From Cerasicoccus sp. TK19100 (lineage in GTDB: Bacteria > Verrucomicrobiota > Verrucomicrobiia > Opitutales > Cerasicoccaceae), in the NCBI RefSeq assembly GCF_027257155.1, contig NZ_JAPWDU010000003.1, positions 790,600 to 854,599 on the forward strand: a stretch of 64,000 nt of DNA, written 5' to 3'. The position numbers and the translations under genes are program-made. Shown here piece by piece: positions 34,323-42,547 of the stretch. How positions within the stretch are numbered: position 1 is the first letter of the stretch; each line of letters starts with the position of its first letter. The notes beneath the pieces are model-generated. The model saw only the letters and a program-made list of their open reading frames with translations, was not told the DNA's origin and searched no databases.

Positions 34323-35624
34323 CTAGCGCGCCATCGCCGCCTCGATCTCGTCGGCTTCCAAGGGCACGCCGGCGCATAGATCCGTGTTGCCGTCTTTACC
34401 GACCAGAAAGTTGTTTTCCAGGCGAATGCCGATGCCTTCTTCGCCGATATAAATGCCGGGCTCGATGGTAAACACCATGCCCTCGGCCACGGGCGCATCG
34501 GCCACGGAGACGTCGTGCACGTCGAGCCCCAGGTGGTGCGATACACCGTGCATGAAATACTGGCGCACCGGATCGGCGGTGATCGGCATGTCCGCCGTGC
34601 GGGCCTTTAGCTGGTCGGCGGTTAGCAGGCCCAGCCCAGCGAGCTCCTCCGCCATGCAGTCGTAAACCGAGCGCGTGTAGGCCTTGAGCGATACGCCGGG
34701 ACGCAGCGCGCCATCGGCATGCTTAAACACGCGCAGCACCGCGTCGTAAACCGCGCGTTGGCGCTCGGTGAACTTACCGTTGACGGGCACGGTGCGGGTC
34801 AGGTCGGCATTCCAGTTGCCCCACTCGGCACCGATATCCATCAGTAGCAAATCGCCGTCCTGACAGCGCTGGTTGTTCTCGATGTAGTGCAGGCATAGCG
34901 CGTTGGCACCGCTGGCCACGATAGGCGTGTAGGCAAAGCCGCGCGAACGCTGGCGCAGGAACTCGTGGTTAAACTCCGCCTCGATCTCCCACTCGCCGAC
35001 GCCGGGCGCGATAAACTTCAGCGCGCGCTCAAAGCCGCCATGGGTGATCGCGATGGCCTGGCGAATCATGTCGATTTCTTCCGGCTGCTTGGTCGAGCGC
35101 AGCTCTGCCATCAGCGGGGCGAGGCGCCCGTATTGATGCAGGGGGAATTTGTCTTTGCTCGCGGCGATAAAGCGGTCGTTCCGCGTAGGGGCCGAGGCCT
35201 CGGCGCGCGGGTGTTCGTTGGTTTCGAGAAAGAGTGTTTGGGCCTGGAACGCCAGCCGCTGCAGCTCGGCATCGAAGGCCGTGGTGAGCTTGACCGATCC
35301 GATGCCGGACAACGCCTTGGCCTGCTCGATGGTCAGCTTTTCGCCCTCCCAAATGCGCAGGTGCTCGGTCGTCTCGCGGACAAATAACACGGCGCGGTCC
35401 TTCTCGTCGGCCGCGTCGGGGTAGAGGATCAGCACGGTGTCCTCCTGGTCGATCCCGGACAGGTAATACAGGTTCGCGTTCTGCTTAAAAGGCATCACGC
35501 CGTCGGCGTTGGTCGGGTAAATGTCGTTGGCGTGGATGACGGCCATTGCGCCTGCGGGCAGCAGCGCCGCCAGGCGTTCGCGGTTGCGGACAAAGAGTTC
35601 TGCCGGAGCGGGATCGTATCGCAT
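34323..35624 (-). CDS. pepP: Xaa-Pro aminopeptidase (aminopeptidase P family)
   Basis: A 433-residue cytoplasmic metallopeptidase that removes N-terminal residues preceding proline. It has the N-terminal AMP_N creatinase-type domain (~1-160; QNANLYYLSGIDQED) and the pita-bread M24 domain. Metal ligands: Asp in LLLMDIGAEWG, Asp in NADLTRTV, His in HGVSHHLGLDVHD, Glu in FTIEPGIYI, Glu in IRLENNFLV. The ATG at 35624 (MRYDPAPAELF) is preferred to a TTG 12 codons upstream. REP-like elements lie on both sides. Confidence 0.93.
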   Translation of the reverse strand: MRYDPAPAELFVRNRERLAALLPAGAMAVIHANDIYPTNADGVMPFKQNANLYYLSGIDQEDTVLILYPDAADEKDRAVLFVRETTEHLRIWEGEKLTIEQAKALSGIGSVKLTTAFDAELQRLAFQAQTLFLETNEHPRAEASAPTRNDRFIAASKDKFPLHQYGRLAPLMAELRSTKQPEEIDMIRQAIAITHGGFERALKFIAPGVGEWEIEAEFNHEFLRQRSRGFAYTPIVASGANALCLHYIENNQRCQDGDLLLMDIGAEWGNWNADLTRTVPVNGKFTERQRAVYDAVLRVFKHADGALRPGVSLKAYTRSVYDCMAEELAGLGLLTADQLKARTADMPITADPVRQYFMHGVSHHLGLDVHDVSVADAPVAEGMVFTIEPGIYIGEEGIGIRLENNFLVGKDGNTDLCAGVPLEADEIEAAMAR

Positions 35625-35704
35625 GCGCCCAGTTAAACTCACGTATTGCCCATTAGCCAAGTGCGAAACGCGACAGACATCATCGCTTGAACGGTGCGTT
35701 CTTT

Positions 35705-35820
35705 AGCTGGAGGGCGGTGCTTCGTCACCGCCGCCAGCATCCTGCTGGACCGATCGATTTGCCCATTGGGCAAATGCTGACTCCCGCGCTGGCGGCGATG
35801 ACGAAGCAGCGCCCTCCAAT
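35705..35820. repeat. Composite inverted REP element
   Basis: CTGGAGGGCGGTGCTTCGTC (from 35707) is mirrored at 35791-35819 with a few mismatches. The centre contains ATTTGCCCATTGGGCAAAT (35757-35775) preceded by CTGGACCGAT, also found at 16668-16699. The outer unit recurs singly at 34051-34079 and 38513-38540. Confidence 0.85.
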
Positions 35821-35827
35821 TGGAAAT

Positions 35828-35854
35828 GCGCGGGCCGGATCGGACGGCCCGCGC
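35828..35854. terminator. Strong GC hairpin after the phage capsid gene
   Basis: GCGCGGGCCG (35828-35837) pairs perfectly with CGGCCCGCGC (35845-35854), 7-nt loop. There is no T-tract, so it may be a Rho-dependent stop or an mRNA 3' stabiliser for the minus-strand head module. Confidence 0.45.
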
Positions 35855-35900
35855 TGCTTCCTTAACCAATAACCATCAAATACACTCCATCATTGTTTAT

Positions 35901-36824
35901 TTAGGCAGCGCTCACGGTCAGCTTGCGCACACCGAGGCCGCTTGTGGCGATCACAGAGCTGTAGTGCTCCACGGTGATGTCGGTGAACTTCGCATGGTCT
36001 TCGCGATACACGCGGAAGTCGCCACCATCCGTCGGGGTGACGAAGCGCTTCAGGTTTGAGGGCTCGTCCTTGCTCAGCGCCTGCTGACCGAAGAACGCGT
36101 AAACCGCGTTGCCGACAATGGCGCTCTTGGCCGACGCGCTGCTCTGATAGCGCGACGAGAACACGCGGGCATCTTCCAGGAACAGCTTCTTGGCCAGTTG
36201 GTCGAGCGTGTAGCTCGCGCCCGCATTGGCCCCGGCATTGTCCTGGCCTTCGTAAGCGCTGGCACGGAGGTCCCACGCGCCTTCACCGAGGATCAGGCGG
36301 TTCGGGCGCACGCCGGACTCATCGGCTGCGGCGATCAGCATTGCGCGCAAATCGCCGTCCGGGTTGCTGGAGCCGTCCCAGACTTTGTTGGCGTTGGTGG
36401 CGGCGGTATCCAGCGCGGTGATGGCGCGGCGCAGCTCATTGCGCCACAGGCGCTGGAGCAGGATTTGCACGGTGCGCTCCTCCCAGTCGTCCGTGGTGAT
36501 CTCGTCGTGGTCAACGCGGACCGTCAGGCCCTTGTTGAGCGTTTTGGCCTGCACGGTTTCGCCGCTGTATTCGACGCGTTTGAAGGCGCTACCAATGGCG
36601 CGGACGTCGTCCGTTTCGGAGAAAAACGCCTCGGCATTGTCGGCCTTTTTGAACTCGAAGCGTCGGCCCACGGGCACACTCGGCGCGACGAAGTCGAGCA
36701 ATGCGGCCAGGTTTTCCGGGTCCTTCCAGCCCGTGGTAAACGCGGTCAGGGCTTCGCTGAAGTGCGCGGCGTTAAAGCGGCTTTCGTTGGCTGCGAGGAT
36801 TTCATTGGGTGTGGTCGTTGTCAT
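35901..36824 (-). CDS. Phage major capsid protein (Mu-like head module)
   Basis: A 307-residue protein without signal or membrane helices. Features fit an HK97-fold Mu-type capsid protein: N-arm NEILAANESRFNAAHF, PSVPVGRRFEFKKADNAEAF, the central RLWRNELRRAITALDTAA helix, GASYTLDQLAKKLF, and C-terminal YREDHAKFTDITVEHYSSV. The location after protease and cement genes in the order terminase-portal-protease-cement-capsid supports it. It is the last gene of the module; no tail gene follows and chromosomal genes begin after a repeat cluster. Confidence 0.75.
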   Translation of the reverse strand: MTTTTPNEILAANESRFNAAHFSEALTAFTTGWKDPENLAALLDFVAPSVPVGRRFEFKKADNAEAFFSETDDVRAIGSAFKRVEYSGETVQAKTLNKGLTVRVDHDEITTDDWEERTVQILLQRLWRNELRRAITALDTAATNANKVWDGSSNPDGDLRAMLIAAADESGVRPNRLILGEGAWDLRASAYEGQDNAGANAGASYTLDQLAKKLFLEDARVFSSRYQSSASAKSAIVGNAVYAFFGQQALSKDEPSNLKRFVTPTDGGDFRVYREDHAKFTDITVEHYSSVIATSGLGVRKLTVSAA

Positions 36825-36871
36825 AATATAATACAGTTGGTGTTGCGGTTTGGGTTGGATTGGTTGGCGGG

Positions 36872-37417
36872 TTAGGGGAGGACGATTACTTTGTCGGGCG
36901 CTTCGCTGAGTGCCACGCCCAGGGCGTCGATGTCGGTCGCTGCCGTCCCGCTGAACGGATCGAGAACGATGGTGAAGCGCGGCGTGACGGGCATCACTTC
37001 CAGGCGGTCGCCATCGCTGGCGGCGGCGGTCACCGCAAAGCCGACCTGGAAGTAATTGCCGCTGATCTCCGGCTGCTCTTGCACCTTGCCATCGGCGGCG
37101 GTATAGACTGCGCTGCCTGCGGTGATCGGGCCGTTGGCGACCATCAGCAGCGTGGATGAAGCGCCGCCGAGCATGGCAACGTTGACCGGGTCGCCGGCCG
37201 CGCCCTCGTCGGTAATCACGCCCAGCGGGGCATCGCTATCTCCGCAGATATCGACCTCGCCAGGGGCGCTGCCGGGAGTGCCGAGCAGGTAGCGAGTCGC
37301 CGCGGCGGACTCGAGCGTTTTCGTGATGTTGCCTTCGTGGACCCCGGTTGCGACATTCGCAAAGATCGGCTGGTTGCCCAGAATGGCGTGGATGATGATG
37401 TTTTTCAGTGTGGTCAT
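36872..37417 (-). CDS. Capsid decoration/cement-like protein (DUF2190-like)
   Basis: A 181-residue protein, Gly/Ala/Thr-rich, with the pattern of phage head-decoration proteins: repeated short beta strands such as APLGVITDEGAAGDPVNVAM, GPITAGSAVYTAADGKV and GFAVTAAASDGDRLEVMP. It lies between the protease/scaffold gene and the capsid gene, where such proteins are encoded. A role in capsid stabilisation is inferred from position and composition. Confidence 0.65.
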   Translation of the reverse strand: MTTLKNIIIHAILGNQPIFANVATGVHEGNITKTLESAAATRYLLGTPGSAPGEVDICGDSDAPLGVITDEGAAGDPVNVAMLGGASSTLLMVANGPITAGSAVYTAADGKVQEQPEISGNYFQVGFAVTAAASDGDRLEVMPVTPRFTIVLDPFSGTAATDIDALGVALSEAPDKVIVLP

Positions 37418-37447
37418 GTTTCTTTATTTTGTAGGTTGGTGGTGTTA

Positions 37448-37469
37448 ACACTTTGCAGCGCAAAGCTAC
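37448..37469. repeat. Short dispersed palindrome (intergenic)
   Basis: ACACTTTGCAGCGCAAAGCTAC with CTTTGC/GCAAAG arms, just upstream of the cement gene. Confidence 0.6.
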
Positions 37470-37475
37470 TCTGCG

Positions 37476-38354
37476 TTAGAAAGTATTTAGCTCGTCCAGG
37501 AGGTCGGGGCGCTCTTGCTTAACGGCCTTCCAGGCCTCGGCGAAGGGCTCGCCGGTGCGGGCGATGCGGTCTTGCACTTGGCTTAGAAATCCGCCGCGGG
37601 CGGCATTGCTGGCTTGGCGCAGGGCAAGGCCCTCTGTGCTCGCTATCGTCTTCAGGGCGGGCCGCAGCTCCTTGAGCTCGCTCAAGCCAAGCTCCAGATC
37701 GGCGGACAGGCCTGCCCGCCAGCGCTCGCGCTCATTGGGCGCGATGACGCCGGTTAACACTGCGTTGTCGAGGATGACGGCAATGCGCTCCTGCCGCTCG
37801 TTGGCGAGGACGTTGGTCCAGTCCGCGTCCTCGACCGCGGCGGGCATTGCCTCGCGTTGCGCCTCGTTGGCAATGGCATCGCCGGGGATGTTCGGCTGAT
37901 TGGTCAGGCCAACGGAAATGAGGCGGACGGGCTCGAACACGCCGTCGCCGAGGGGCTTCATTGCCCAGCGTGGTGACAGGAATTTGTAGAACGCATTGCG
38001 GAGCAAGTTCTGCCCGGCGTCTGACCAGCGCGGCAGCACATACAAGCCATCCGGGCGAGCGTCGAGGGCGTCGATCCAGGCGTAGGCGCGGGTGTCGGCG
38101 TGTCCACTTTGTCCTGCAAAGTGATCATCGTCCGGGTGCCCGATATAGACGGGCAAGCCGCCAAACTTGCGTGCCAGTCGCCCGCGGAGGGATTTGAAGT
38201 TCTTAACGAGTTGCTCGGCAGACTGCCGGGTGAAGCGTTGCAGGCCCTGGCTATGTGGCCAGTCGCCATACTCGGCGAGACGTAGCCAGGCGCTGCTGCG
38301 CTGCGTGACGGAGGGGATCTCGTTGGCGAGACCGGTGATAATGTTTTGGTTCAT
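37476..38354 (-). CDS. Mu-like phage protease/scaffold (gpI-like)
   Basis: A 292-residue protein from the ATG at 38354 (MNQNIITGLANEIP); upstream in-frame residues are translated repeat DNA. The N-terminal half resembles Mu I protease: WLRLAEYGDWPHSQGLQRFT, GLPVYIGHPDDDHFAG (His/Asp-containing block), YVLPRWSDAGQNLLR, KFLSPRWAMKPLGDG and LISVGLTNQPNIPG. The C-terminal half is helical and probably the scaffold part. In Mu the full product is the protease and an internal start gives the scaffold. A dispersed palindrome is in the coding sequence at 38104-38126. Confidence 0.85.
   Translation of the reverse strand: MNQNIITGLANEIPSVTQRSSAWLRLAEYGDWPHSQGLQRFTRQSAEQLVKNFKSLRGRLARKFGGLPVYIGHPDDDHFAGQSGHADTRAYAWIDALDARPDGLYVLPRWSDAGQNLLRNAFYKFLSPRWAMKPLGDGVFEPVRLISVGLTNQPNIPGDAIANEAQREAMPAAVEDADWTNVLANERQERIAVILDNAVLTGVIAPNERERWRAGLSADLELGLSELKELRPALKTIASTEGLALRQASNAARGGFLSQVQDRIARTGEPFAEAWKAVKQERPDLLDELNTF
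38104..38126. repeat. Short dispersed palindrome inside the protease gene
   Basis: ACTTTGTCCTGCAAAGT at 38106-38122; it falls in frame near the GHPDDDHFAGQSGHAD segment and encodes the HFAGQSG part. Confidence 0.6.
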
Positions 38355-38435
38355 GATTTGTAAGGTTTGGAATGTTCGTAGATTTAAAATGTTCGTAGGT
38401 TCGAAGAGTTCGTGAGGTTCGAAAGGTTTGCGGCA
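38355..38435. repeat. G/T-rich quasi-tandem repeat leader of the protease gene
   Basis: Degenerate units such as AATGTTCGTAG, GGTTCGAAG and AGTTCGTGA repeat up to the start codon. On the transcribed strand they read C/A-rich. The same unit type precedes three other genes of the module. Confidence 0.75.
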
Positions 38436-38476
38436 GAGGTAGGTCGCAGTCTCCATTCGGCTTTGCTCATGGCTGG

Positions 38477-38540
38477 CCAGACAAGCCGCCCGTTAGCGTG
38501 GTCGGTGAGTTCGCTGGAGGGCGATGCTTCGTCATCGCCG
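38477..38540. repeat. Two REP half-elements in the protease-portal gap
   Basis: CCAGACAAGCCGCC (38477-38490) matches the inverted repeat at 22868-22930. TGGAGGGCGATGCTTCGTC (from 38515) matches the elements at 34051 and 35707. Confidence 0.75.
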
Positions 38541-38556
38541 CTCGTCGGCGTGGCGT

Positions 38557-39735
38557 TTAAGCTTTGTCTTGCAAAGTTTGTGGTTGCAGGAAGCGCTGGA
38601 AGAGACTGCTGATTGCCTTGGGCAATGCGGCTGCGATGGCGTCGCGCGTTGCGTCGACGTCGCCCATTGCGGGTCCGGCTTCCTTGTGGCGGATCTGGAT
38701 GCGTGCGCGTGGTGTCTCGCCAAACAGATGCTGGATGACCCAGGCGTCGACCTGCTGATGCAGCGTCTCGGAAAGGTGGTTGACGTCTTCGCGCTCAATG
38801 AGCGCCGTCTCCTTGCCTTGCAAGCTGATGCCCGCGCCGCTGTCCTGGATAGTGCCCATGGGCGACCCGCGCCAAAGCGTGGCGATGGCTTTATCCATGC
38901 GCTCGATGAGCTCCGGGTAGGGCAGGCTGCTGCCGTGGGTTAAGTCGATGACTTCGATCTCCGTGCCGCTGCTCATGAGGGCGCGGAAGTCGGTGCCAAA
39001 CTGCTGCACGGCTTCCAGAGCGTCGTCCCAGGTGGCGCTGCCGGGCTCGGCATCGGTCACGCCGCGAAGGCCGGGCATGCCATTGCGTTCGCAATAGACG
39101 AGCCAGTCGCGGAGCGGGAGGTGCTTGAACAGGTAGGCGACGCTGGTGGCCTCCATGATGCCATCTCCCGTGGTGATGAGCCACTCGCCCGGGCGCAGGC
39201 TTTGGCCTTCGCTGGCGGCATCGTTGGGCAGGAAGCGCAGGCTGCCAGTGCGGTTTTCAAAGAACCACAGCGGGACAAAACGGAATGTGGCGTGCAGGCT
39301 GGGCGTGGCACCGGGCTGCGGTCGCCAGACGATTTCGTGGACGGCGTATCGCTTGCCGACGGCGTCCATCATTTGGCGGATCAGCAGGCCCATGCCGCCG
39401 CGTTCATTTTGGTCAACGGCATGTGTGGCCTCGATGTTGCGGTAAAAGTCTTCCAGTGAAGCTTTGTGACGCAAAGCTTCCGGTGAATTGTCTTCGGCGA
39501 TGACGTCCCAGCCAAAGCGGGCGGCGGCTTTCTTGCGCTTGGCGGCGACGGATTTTACCAAGCCATCGCGCTGTTCGATGACTTCCCACAGGCGGGCGGC
39601 ATCGGCAATCGAGCCCGCGTGAAAGGTGTCAAGTTGGCGGGTAAGGCTTTCCGGCGTTAGGTTGCGCACTGGGTTGAACGCGGCGCGACGCGAGCGACGG
39701 AGGCGGTTTGGGTGAATGGTGGTGGATGTTTTCAT
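38557..39735 (-). CDS. Mu-like portal protein (DUF935 family)
   Basis: A 392-residue protein of the DUF935/Mu gp29 portal family. Recognisable stretches are RLWEVIEQRDGLVKSVAAKR, the loop VGKRYAVHEIVW, GEWLITTGDGIMEATSVAYL, DWLVYCERNGMPGLRG, and the C-terminal DWQIQ-like helix region AWVIQHLFGE. Portals form the dodecameric DNA gate of the head. It lies between the terminase and protease genes in Mu order. The Mu gp30 (F) minor head gene that should follow is absent. Two dispersed palindromes lie in the coding region, one forming the last codons (38560-38579). Confidence 0.88.
   Translation of the reverse strand: MKTSTTIHPNRLRRSRRAAFNPVRNLTPESLTRQLDTFHAGSIADAARLWEVIEQRDGLVKSVAAKRKKAAARFGWDVIAEDNSPEALRHKASLEDFYRNIEATHAVDQNERGGMGLLIRQMMDAVGKRYAVHEIVWRPQPGATPSLHATFRFVPLWFFENRTGSLRFLPNDAASEGQSLRPGEWLITTGDGIMEATSVAYLFKHLPLRDWLVYCERNGMPGLRGVTDAEPGSATWDDALEAVQQFGTDFRALMSSGTEIEVIDLTHGSSLPYPELIERMDKAIATLWRGSPMGTIQDSGAGISLQGKETALIEREDVNHLSETLHQQVDAWVIQHLFGETPRARIQIRHKEAGPAMGDVDATRDAIAAALPKAISSLFQRFLQPQTLQDKA
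38560..38579. repeat. Short dispersed palindrome at the 3' end of the portal gene
   Basis: AGCTTTGTCTTGCAAAGTTT; it encodes the final TLQDKA residues of the portal protein. Confidence 0.6.
39460..39479. repeat. Short dispersed palindrome inside the portal gene
   Basis: AGCTTTGTGACGCAAAGCTT, a near-perfect palindrome, in frame (encodes part of EALRHKAS). Confidence 0.6.
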
Positions 39736-39790
39736 GATTGTAGGTGTGGATGTGTTGAAGTGTGGATGTGCTGAAGTTAAGGAAAGGTGG
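39736..39790. repeat. G/T-rich repeat leader of the portal gene
   Basis: Units GTGTGGATGTGTTGAA and GTGTGGATGTGCTGAA in tandem immediately upstream of the portal start. Confidence 0.6.
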
Positions 39791-39823
39791 GCGCTGTCTC
39801 TTGATCAGCTACACGTCGGCGTT

Positions 39824-39843
39824 TACTTTGTGATGCAGAGTTA
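39824..39843. repeat. Short dispersed palindrome at the terminase stop codon
   Basis: TACTTTGTGATGCAGAGTTA; its last three bases are the TAA stop of the terminase gene on the minus strand. Confidence 0.6.
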
Positions 39844-41235
39844 GTAGGGGCGTACTATGCGAATGGGCTGCAAGTGGGGCCGTGGCTTCGCTGCGCTGGC
39901 GGCGTGTAGTGCTAGCGCGAGCGCCCAGAAACGGTCGGCATGGCCGGCGGTGCTGCGAGCAGCGCTGAAGCGGATGTGGCCGGAGGTGGTGGTTTCCTTT
40001 TTGATGGCGCGCAGGTCGGCGCGGATGTGTTTGTCTGCCGGGATTTTGAGGCGCTGGGCTTCCATGCGGCTGCGCACCGGGTAGGCGAGGGACTCCTTGA
40101 CGGCGGGCGTGAAATGAACCCCCTCCACGCGATAGCGACCATAGCGCTCGCGGGCGCGTTCGGCGAACTGGCGGCCCAGGCCGGTCTGGTCGATGCATAC
40201 GCGGCGCAGGGTTGGCAGGCGCATAAACTCATCGAGGATTTCTTCCTGGCGCGCGAATGAGGTGTTGTGGAGGCAGGTAACTTTGCGAGACAAAGTTAAA
40301 TCGCCAAGCACCTCGATCAGCCAAAGAACGGTAAGGTCGTGGTCGCGCCCGATATCCACGCCCAGGTAGAGCCGCGCGTCTGGTGAAAGCGTTGTCTGTG
40401 GGTGGTTGCTTGCGGTACTGGCGATGCGGTGGGTGCGCAGATCGAGCTCCCAGGGTTCGGAGTCGTGGTACTCGGCAGCGGCGATCAAATCCCACGGCAG
40501 GAACGCGCTGACATCGTCGGCCGGCTGGCAGCAATACTCCTGGAGAAAGGACTCCTCATCGACGCAACTCTGCCGCACAAAGTTAAAGTAGTCCGCCTCG
40601 TCCATTTGCTGGCGCGGATCGCAGGCCGGGAGCTTTGTCTTGAGTTTGGCCAGGAAGCCTTGAGCCAATGCGTCCTCCAGCGTTACGCGGTGGAGCGAGA
40701 TGCCTTTGGGATTGTCTCCGTGGCGGGCTTCGTTGACGAGTTCGTTAAAGAAATTATCCGAGCCGCGATGCGTTGAAATGATCTCCAATTGGCCGCCCCA
40801 GGTGAGGCCCGGCGAGGTGATCGCATAGAGGTGGCGCGGGTTGCGGTGCAGGGCAAACTCGTCGAGCACACGCGTTCCGCGCTTGCCGGCTTGCGCATCA
40901 GGGCTGCTACTGAGCGAGTGAATGCGCGAGCCCGAGGCGAAGCGAAGTGATTGTGTGCTGACAGGAAATTTCTCCGGCAAGAGCGAGGTTTGGAAATCTT
41001 TGGCCGCCAGATTGAGCGCGGATGAAAAGGCGCGGCAGTCCTCAAGAAACAGCTGTGCCTGAGCGGCGTCGCGCGAGCTGACCCAGGTGTCCTGCCGTGC
41101 ACCGCTAACTGACGCGCGGCGCACGCAGGCATAGGCCGTGGACCAGGAGATGCCAATCTGGCGCGACTTCTCCATCAGTTTGAACGGCGATGGGTCTTCG
41201 ATCCAGCGTTGCTGATATGGCAGGAAAAAGGACAT
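39841..41235 (-). CDS. Mu-like terminase large subunit (gp28-like)
   Basis: A 464-residue DNA-packaging motor from the ATG at 41235 (MSFFLPYQQRWIED); the upstream frame is non-coding and holds an opposite-strand gene. ATPase motifs: EKSRQIGISWSTAY (Walker-A-like, ~22), RVLDEFALH (Walker B), ISTHRGS (coupling motif). Nuclease domain: LGVDIGRDHDLTV and CIDQTGLGRQFAERARE, the RNase-H-fold acidic residues of large terminases. Mu-type gp28 similarity and the following DUF935 portal place it in a Mu-like head module. Two dispersed palindromes lie inside the gene. Confidence 0.9.
   Translation of the reverse strand: MSFFLPYQQRWIEDPSPFKLMEKSRQIGISWSTAYACVRRASVSGARQDTWVSSRDAAQAQLFLEDCRAFSSALNLAAKDFQTSLLPEKFPVSTQSLRFASGSRIHSLSSSPDAQAGKRGTRVLDEFALHRNPRHLYAITSPGLTWGGQLEIISTHRGSDNFFNELVNEARHGDNPKGISLHRVTLEDALAQGFLAKLKTKLPACDPRQQMDEADYFNFVRQSCVDEESFLQEYCCQPADDVSAFLPWDLIAAAEYHDSEPWELDLRTHRIASTASNHPQTTLSPDARLYLGVDIGRDHDLTVLWLIEVLGDLTLSRKVTCLHNTSFARQEEILDEFMRLPTLRRVCIDQTGLGRQFAERARERYGRYRVEGVHFTPAVKESLAYPVRSRMEAQRLKIPADKHIRADLRAIKKETTTSGHIRFSAARSTAGHADRFWALALALHAASAAKPRPHLQPIRIVRPY
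40279..40298. repeat. Short dispersed palindrome inside the terminase gene (1)
   Basis: AACTTTGCGAGACAAAGTTA, in frame. Confidence 0.6.
40566..40585. repeat. Short dispersed palindrome inside the terminase gene (2)
   Basis: AACTCTGCCGCACAAAGTTA, a degenerate copy, in frame (encodes part of NFVRQSCV). Confidence 0.5.
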
Positions 41236-41311
41236 GGCTAGTGGGATTTGTGGCGTGGATGTGACGGTAGGTTTGGTTGACAGTGGGGCATGCCGGTGGC
41301 ATCGTGTGGGC

Positions 41312-41677
41312 ATGAACACACACCTATTTTCTTGGCGGACGGGGATCGCGATGATCGCCCTTTTCATTGGTTTAGTGACTCCGGCGCAGGCGCAGCAAAA
41401 GCCGGTTAAGACGACGGGCTCGACGAGCATTGAGTCGCTCAACGCCAAGCTGGACCGCATTATCCAACAGCAGGGCGGGCGCTACGTGTTCTTGGTTTCC
41501 GAGGAGGGCGACCTGTGGCGGCTCGATACTTACACGGGCAAGGTGGCGATCCTGAACCTCGTCAGCGGCGCGGAGTGGGATACCCTGGACGTGCCCGAGA
41601 AAACGCTGCGCACGGGCAATGCCTTCTATGAGCAATTCGTGCAAAAGTTGAACCGGATTAATTTTAATACGAATTAG
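41312..41677 (+). CDS. Secreted small protein on the opposite strand of the phage module
   Basis: A 121-residue protein from the ATG at 41312: signal peptide (TGIAMIALFIGLVTPAQAQ), then a helix SIESLNAKLDRIIQQQGGRY, and beta strands YVFLVSEEGDLWRLDTYTG and VAILNLVSGAEWDTLD. It is read against the head genes, starting 76 bp from the terminase start. This is the pattern of a moron/lysogenic-conversion gene or of a host gene trapped in the module. No family is recognised. A divergent promoter pair must lie in 41236-41311. Confidence 0.65.
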   Translation: MNTHLFSWRTGIAMIALFIGLVTPAQAQQKPVKTTGSTSIESLNAKLDRIIQQQGGRYVFLVSEEGDLWRLDTYTGKVAILNLVSGAEWDTLDVPEKTLRTGNAFYEQFVQKLNRINFNTN

Positions 41678-41689
41678 TGGCATGGTTCG

Positions 41690-41785
41690 AAGGTTGGGAT
41701 GTTCGAATGTTCGAATGTTCGAAGGTTCGAAGGTTTGGAGGTTTGGAGGTTTGAAAGTTGGAAGGTTGGGATGTTTAGGAGATTG
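41690..41785. repeat. G/T-rich quasi-tandem repeat, longest block
   Basis: About ten units of GTTCGAATG, GTTCGAAG, GTTTGGAG and GTTGGGATG in a row, in the gap between the secreted-protein gene and the coiled-coil gene. Confidence 0.85.
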
Positions 41786-41796
41786 GGGAGGCTTGG

Positions 41797-42108
41797 TTAG
41801 AGGAGCTTGAGTTGGCGTTCGATTTCGCGGAGGGTTTCGGGGGTGAGGCCGTCGGGGCGGGTCGCGGCTTCGAGTAGTTGCTCGCGGCGCTCTTCGATCT
41901 CGGCTTGTTTGATGTCGGCCTCGCGGACTTTGAGCTCCAGCGATTTGAGCTGAGTGTAGGCGCTGACGAGCTTTTGCACGGCGGCGGAGAGCGTGTTCAT
42001 CTCGGAGAGTTCGGGGTGGGCGTTGCTCTTGATCAGCGCCTGGAGTGAGTCGAGTGCGGCGTTGAGCGATGAGGCGGGCTGTGCGGGTGTGTTGGTTTTG
42101 TCGGGCAT
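41797..42108 (-). CDS. Small coiled-coil phage protein
   Basis: A 103-residue hydrophilic protein with no signal. Residues ~25-95 form an extended helix (AVQKLVSAYTQLKSLELKVR, IKQAEIEERREQLLEAA), ending LREIERQLKLL. Position upstream of the large terminase fits a small terminase subunit or Mu gp27-like protein, but no helix-turn-helix is obvious, so the assignment stays open. It is flanked by repeat blocks. Confidence 0.6.
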   Translation of the reverse strand: MPDKTNTPAQPASSLNAALDSLQALIKSNAHPELSEMNTLSAAVQKLVSAYTQLKSLELKVREADIKQAEIEERREQLLEAATRPDGLTPETLREIERQLKLL

Positions 42109-42205
42109 GGCTAAGGTCGTTAGTGGTTGGCAAGGGGCGCCCCGCCCGGCGGCATTTGGGCCCGCCGCCGGGCTAATCGGCGTGTGGTTTAGCAGTGGTG
42201 GTAAT

Positions 42206-42226
42206 TAACTTTGCATCGCAAAGTTA
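42206..42226. repeat. Short dispersed palindrome, best copy
   Basis: TAACTTTGCATCGCAAAGTTA, a perfect palindrome apart from the 3-nt centre. Its last three bases are the stop codon of the next minus-strand gene (42224-42226). Confidence 0.75.
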
Positions 42227-42547
42227 GTGGCGGTGAAGGTGGTCGAACTTGGCGTCGAACTCAGTGATGCGCTGGCTGTGGTTTTTAGACTGGGCAATGA
42301 GCGCGGCGATGTGTTCGGCGTTGTGCCGGATGAGGCGATGGATGTCGGCGTGGTCCGCTTTGAGATCGCGCTGATGCCAGGCGAAGTCGTCGCGTAGCTG
42401 CTGGAGCTGCGCCTGGGTGGCGTAGGTGAGCTTGGGGTCCGGCGTTTCGGACAAGTGCTCGCGGAGGCGCAGCAGAAGCAGTAGCCCGCCGAGGAGGGTG
42501 ATGCCAGCGAGCGTGAGCGCGCCGATGAATTCAGGATTGGTGGTCAT
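42224..42547 (-). CDS. Small membrane protein, DUF2730/Mu gp25-like
   Basis: A 107-residue protein from the ATG at 42547 (MTTNPEFIGALTLAG). One N-terminal helix (LTLAGITLLGGLLLLLRL) is followed by a helical cytoplasmic tail (QAQLQQLRDDFAWHQRDLKA, RITEFDAKFDHLHRH). This one-helix-plus-coil layout matches the small DUF2730 proteins of Mu-like phages. Function is unknown. Upstream in-frame residues are translated repeat DNA (NLRTSNPPNLQT) and are not taken as protein. Confidence 0.65.
   Translation of the reverse strand: MTTNPEFIGALTLAGITLLGGLLLLLRLREHLSETPDPKLTYATQAQLQQLRDDFAWHQRDLKADHADIHRLIRHNAEHIAALIAQSKNHSQRITEFDAKFDHLHRH

Noticed and set aside
41690..41785. CRISPR array in the phage module
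   Set aside because: Units are 8-10 bp, degenerate and without spacers.
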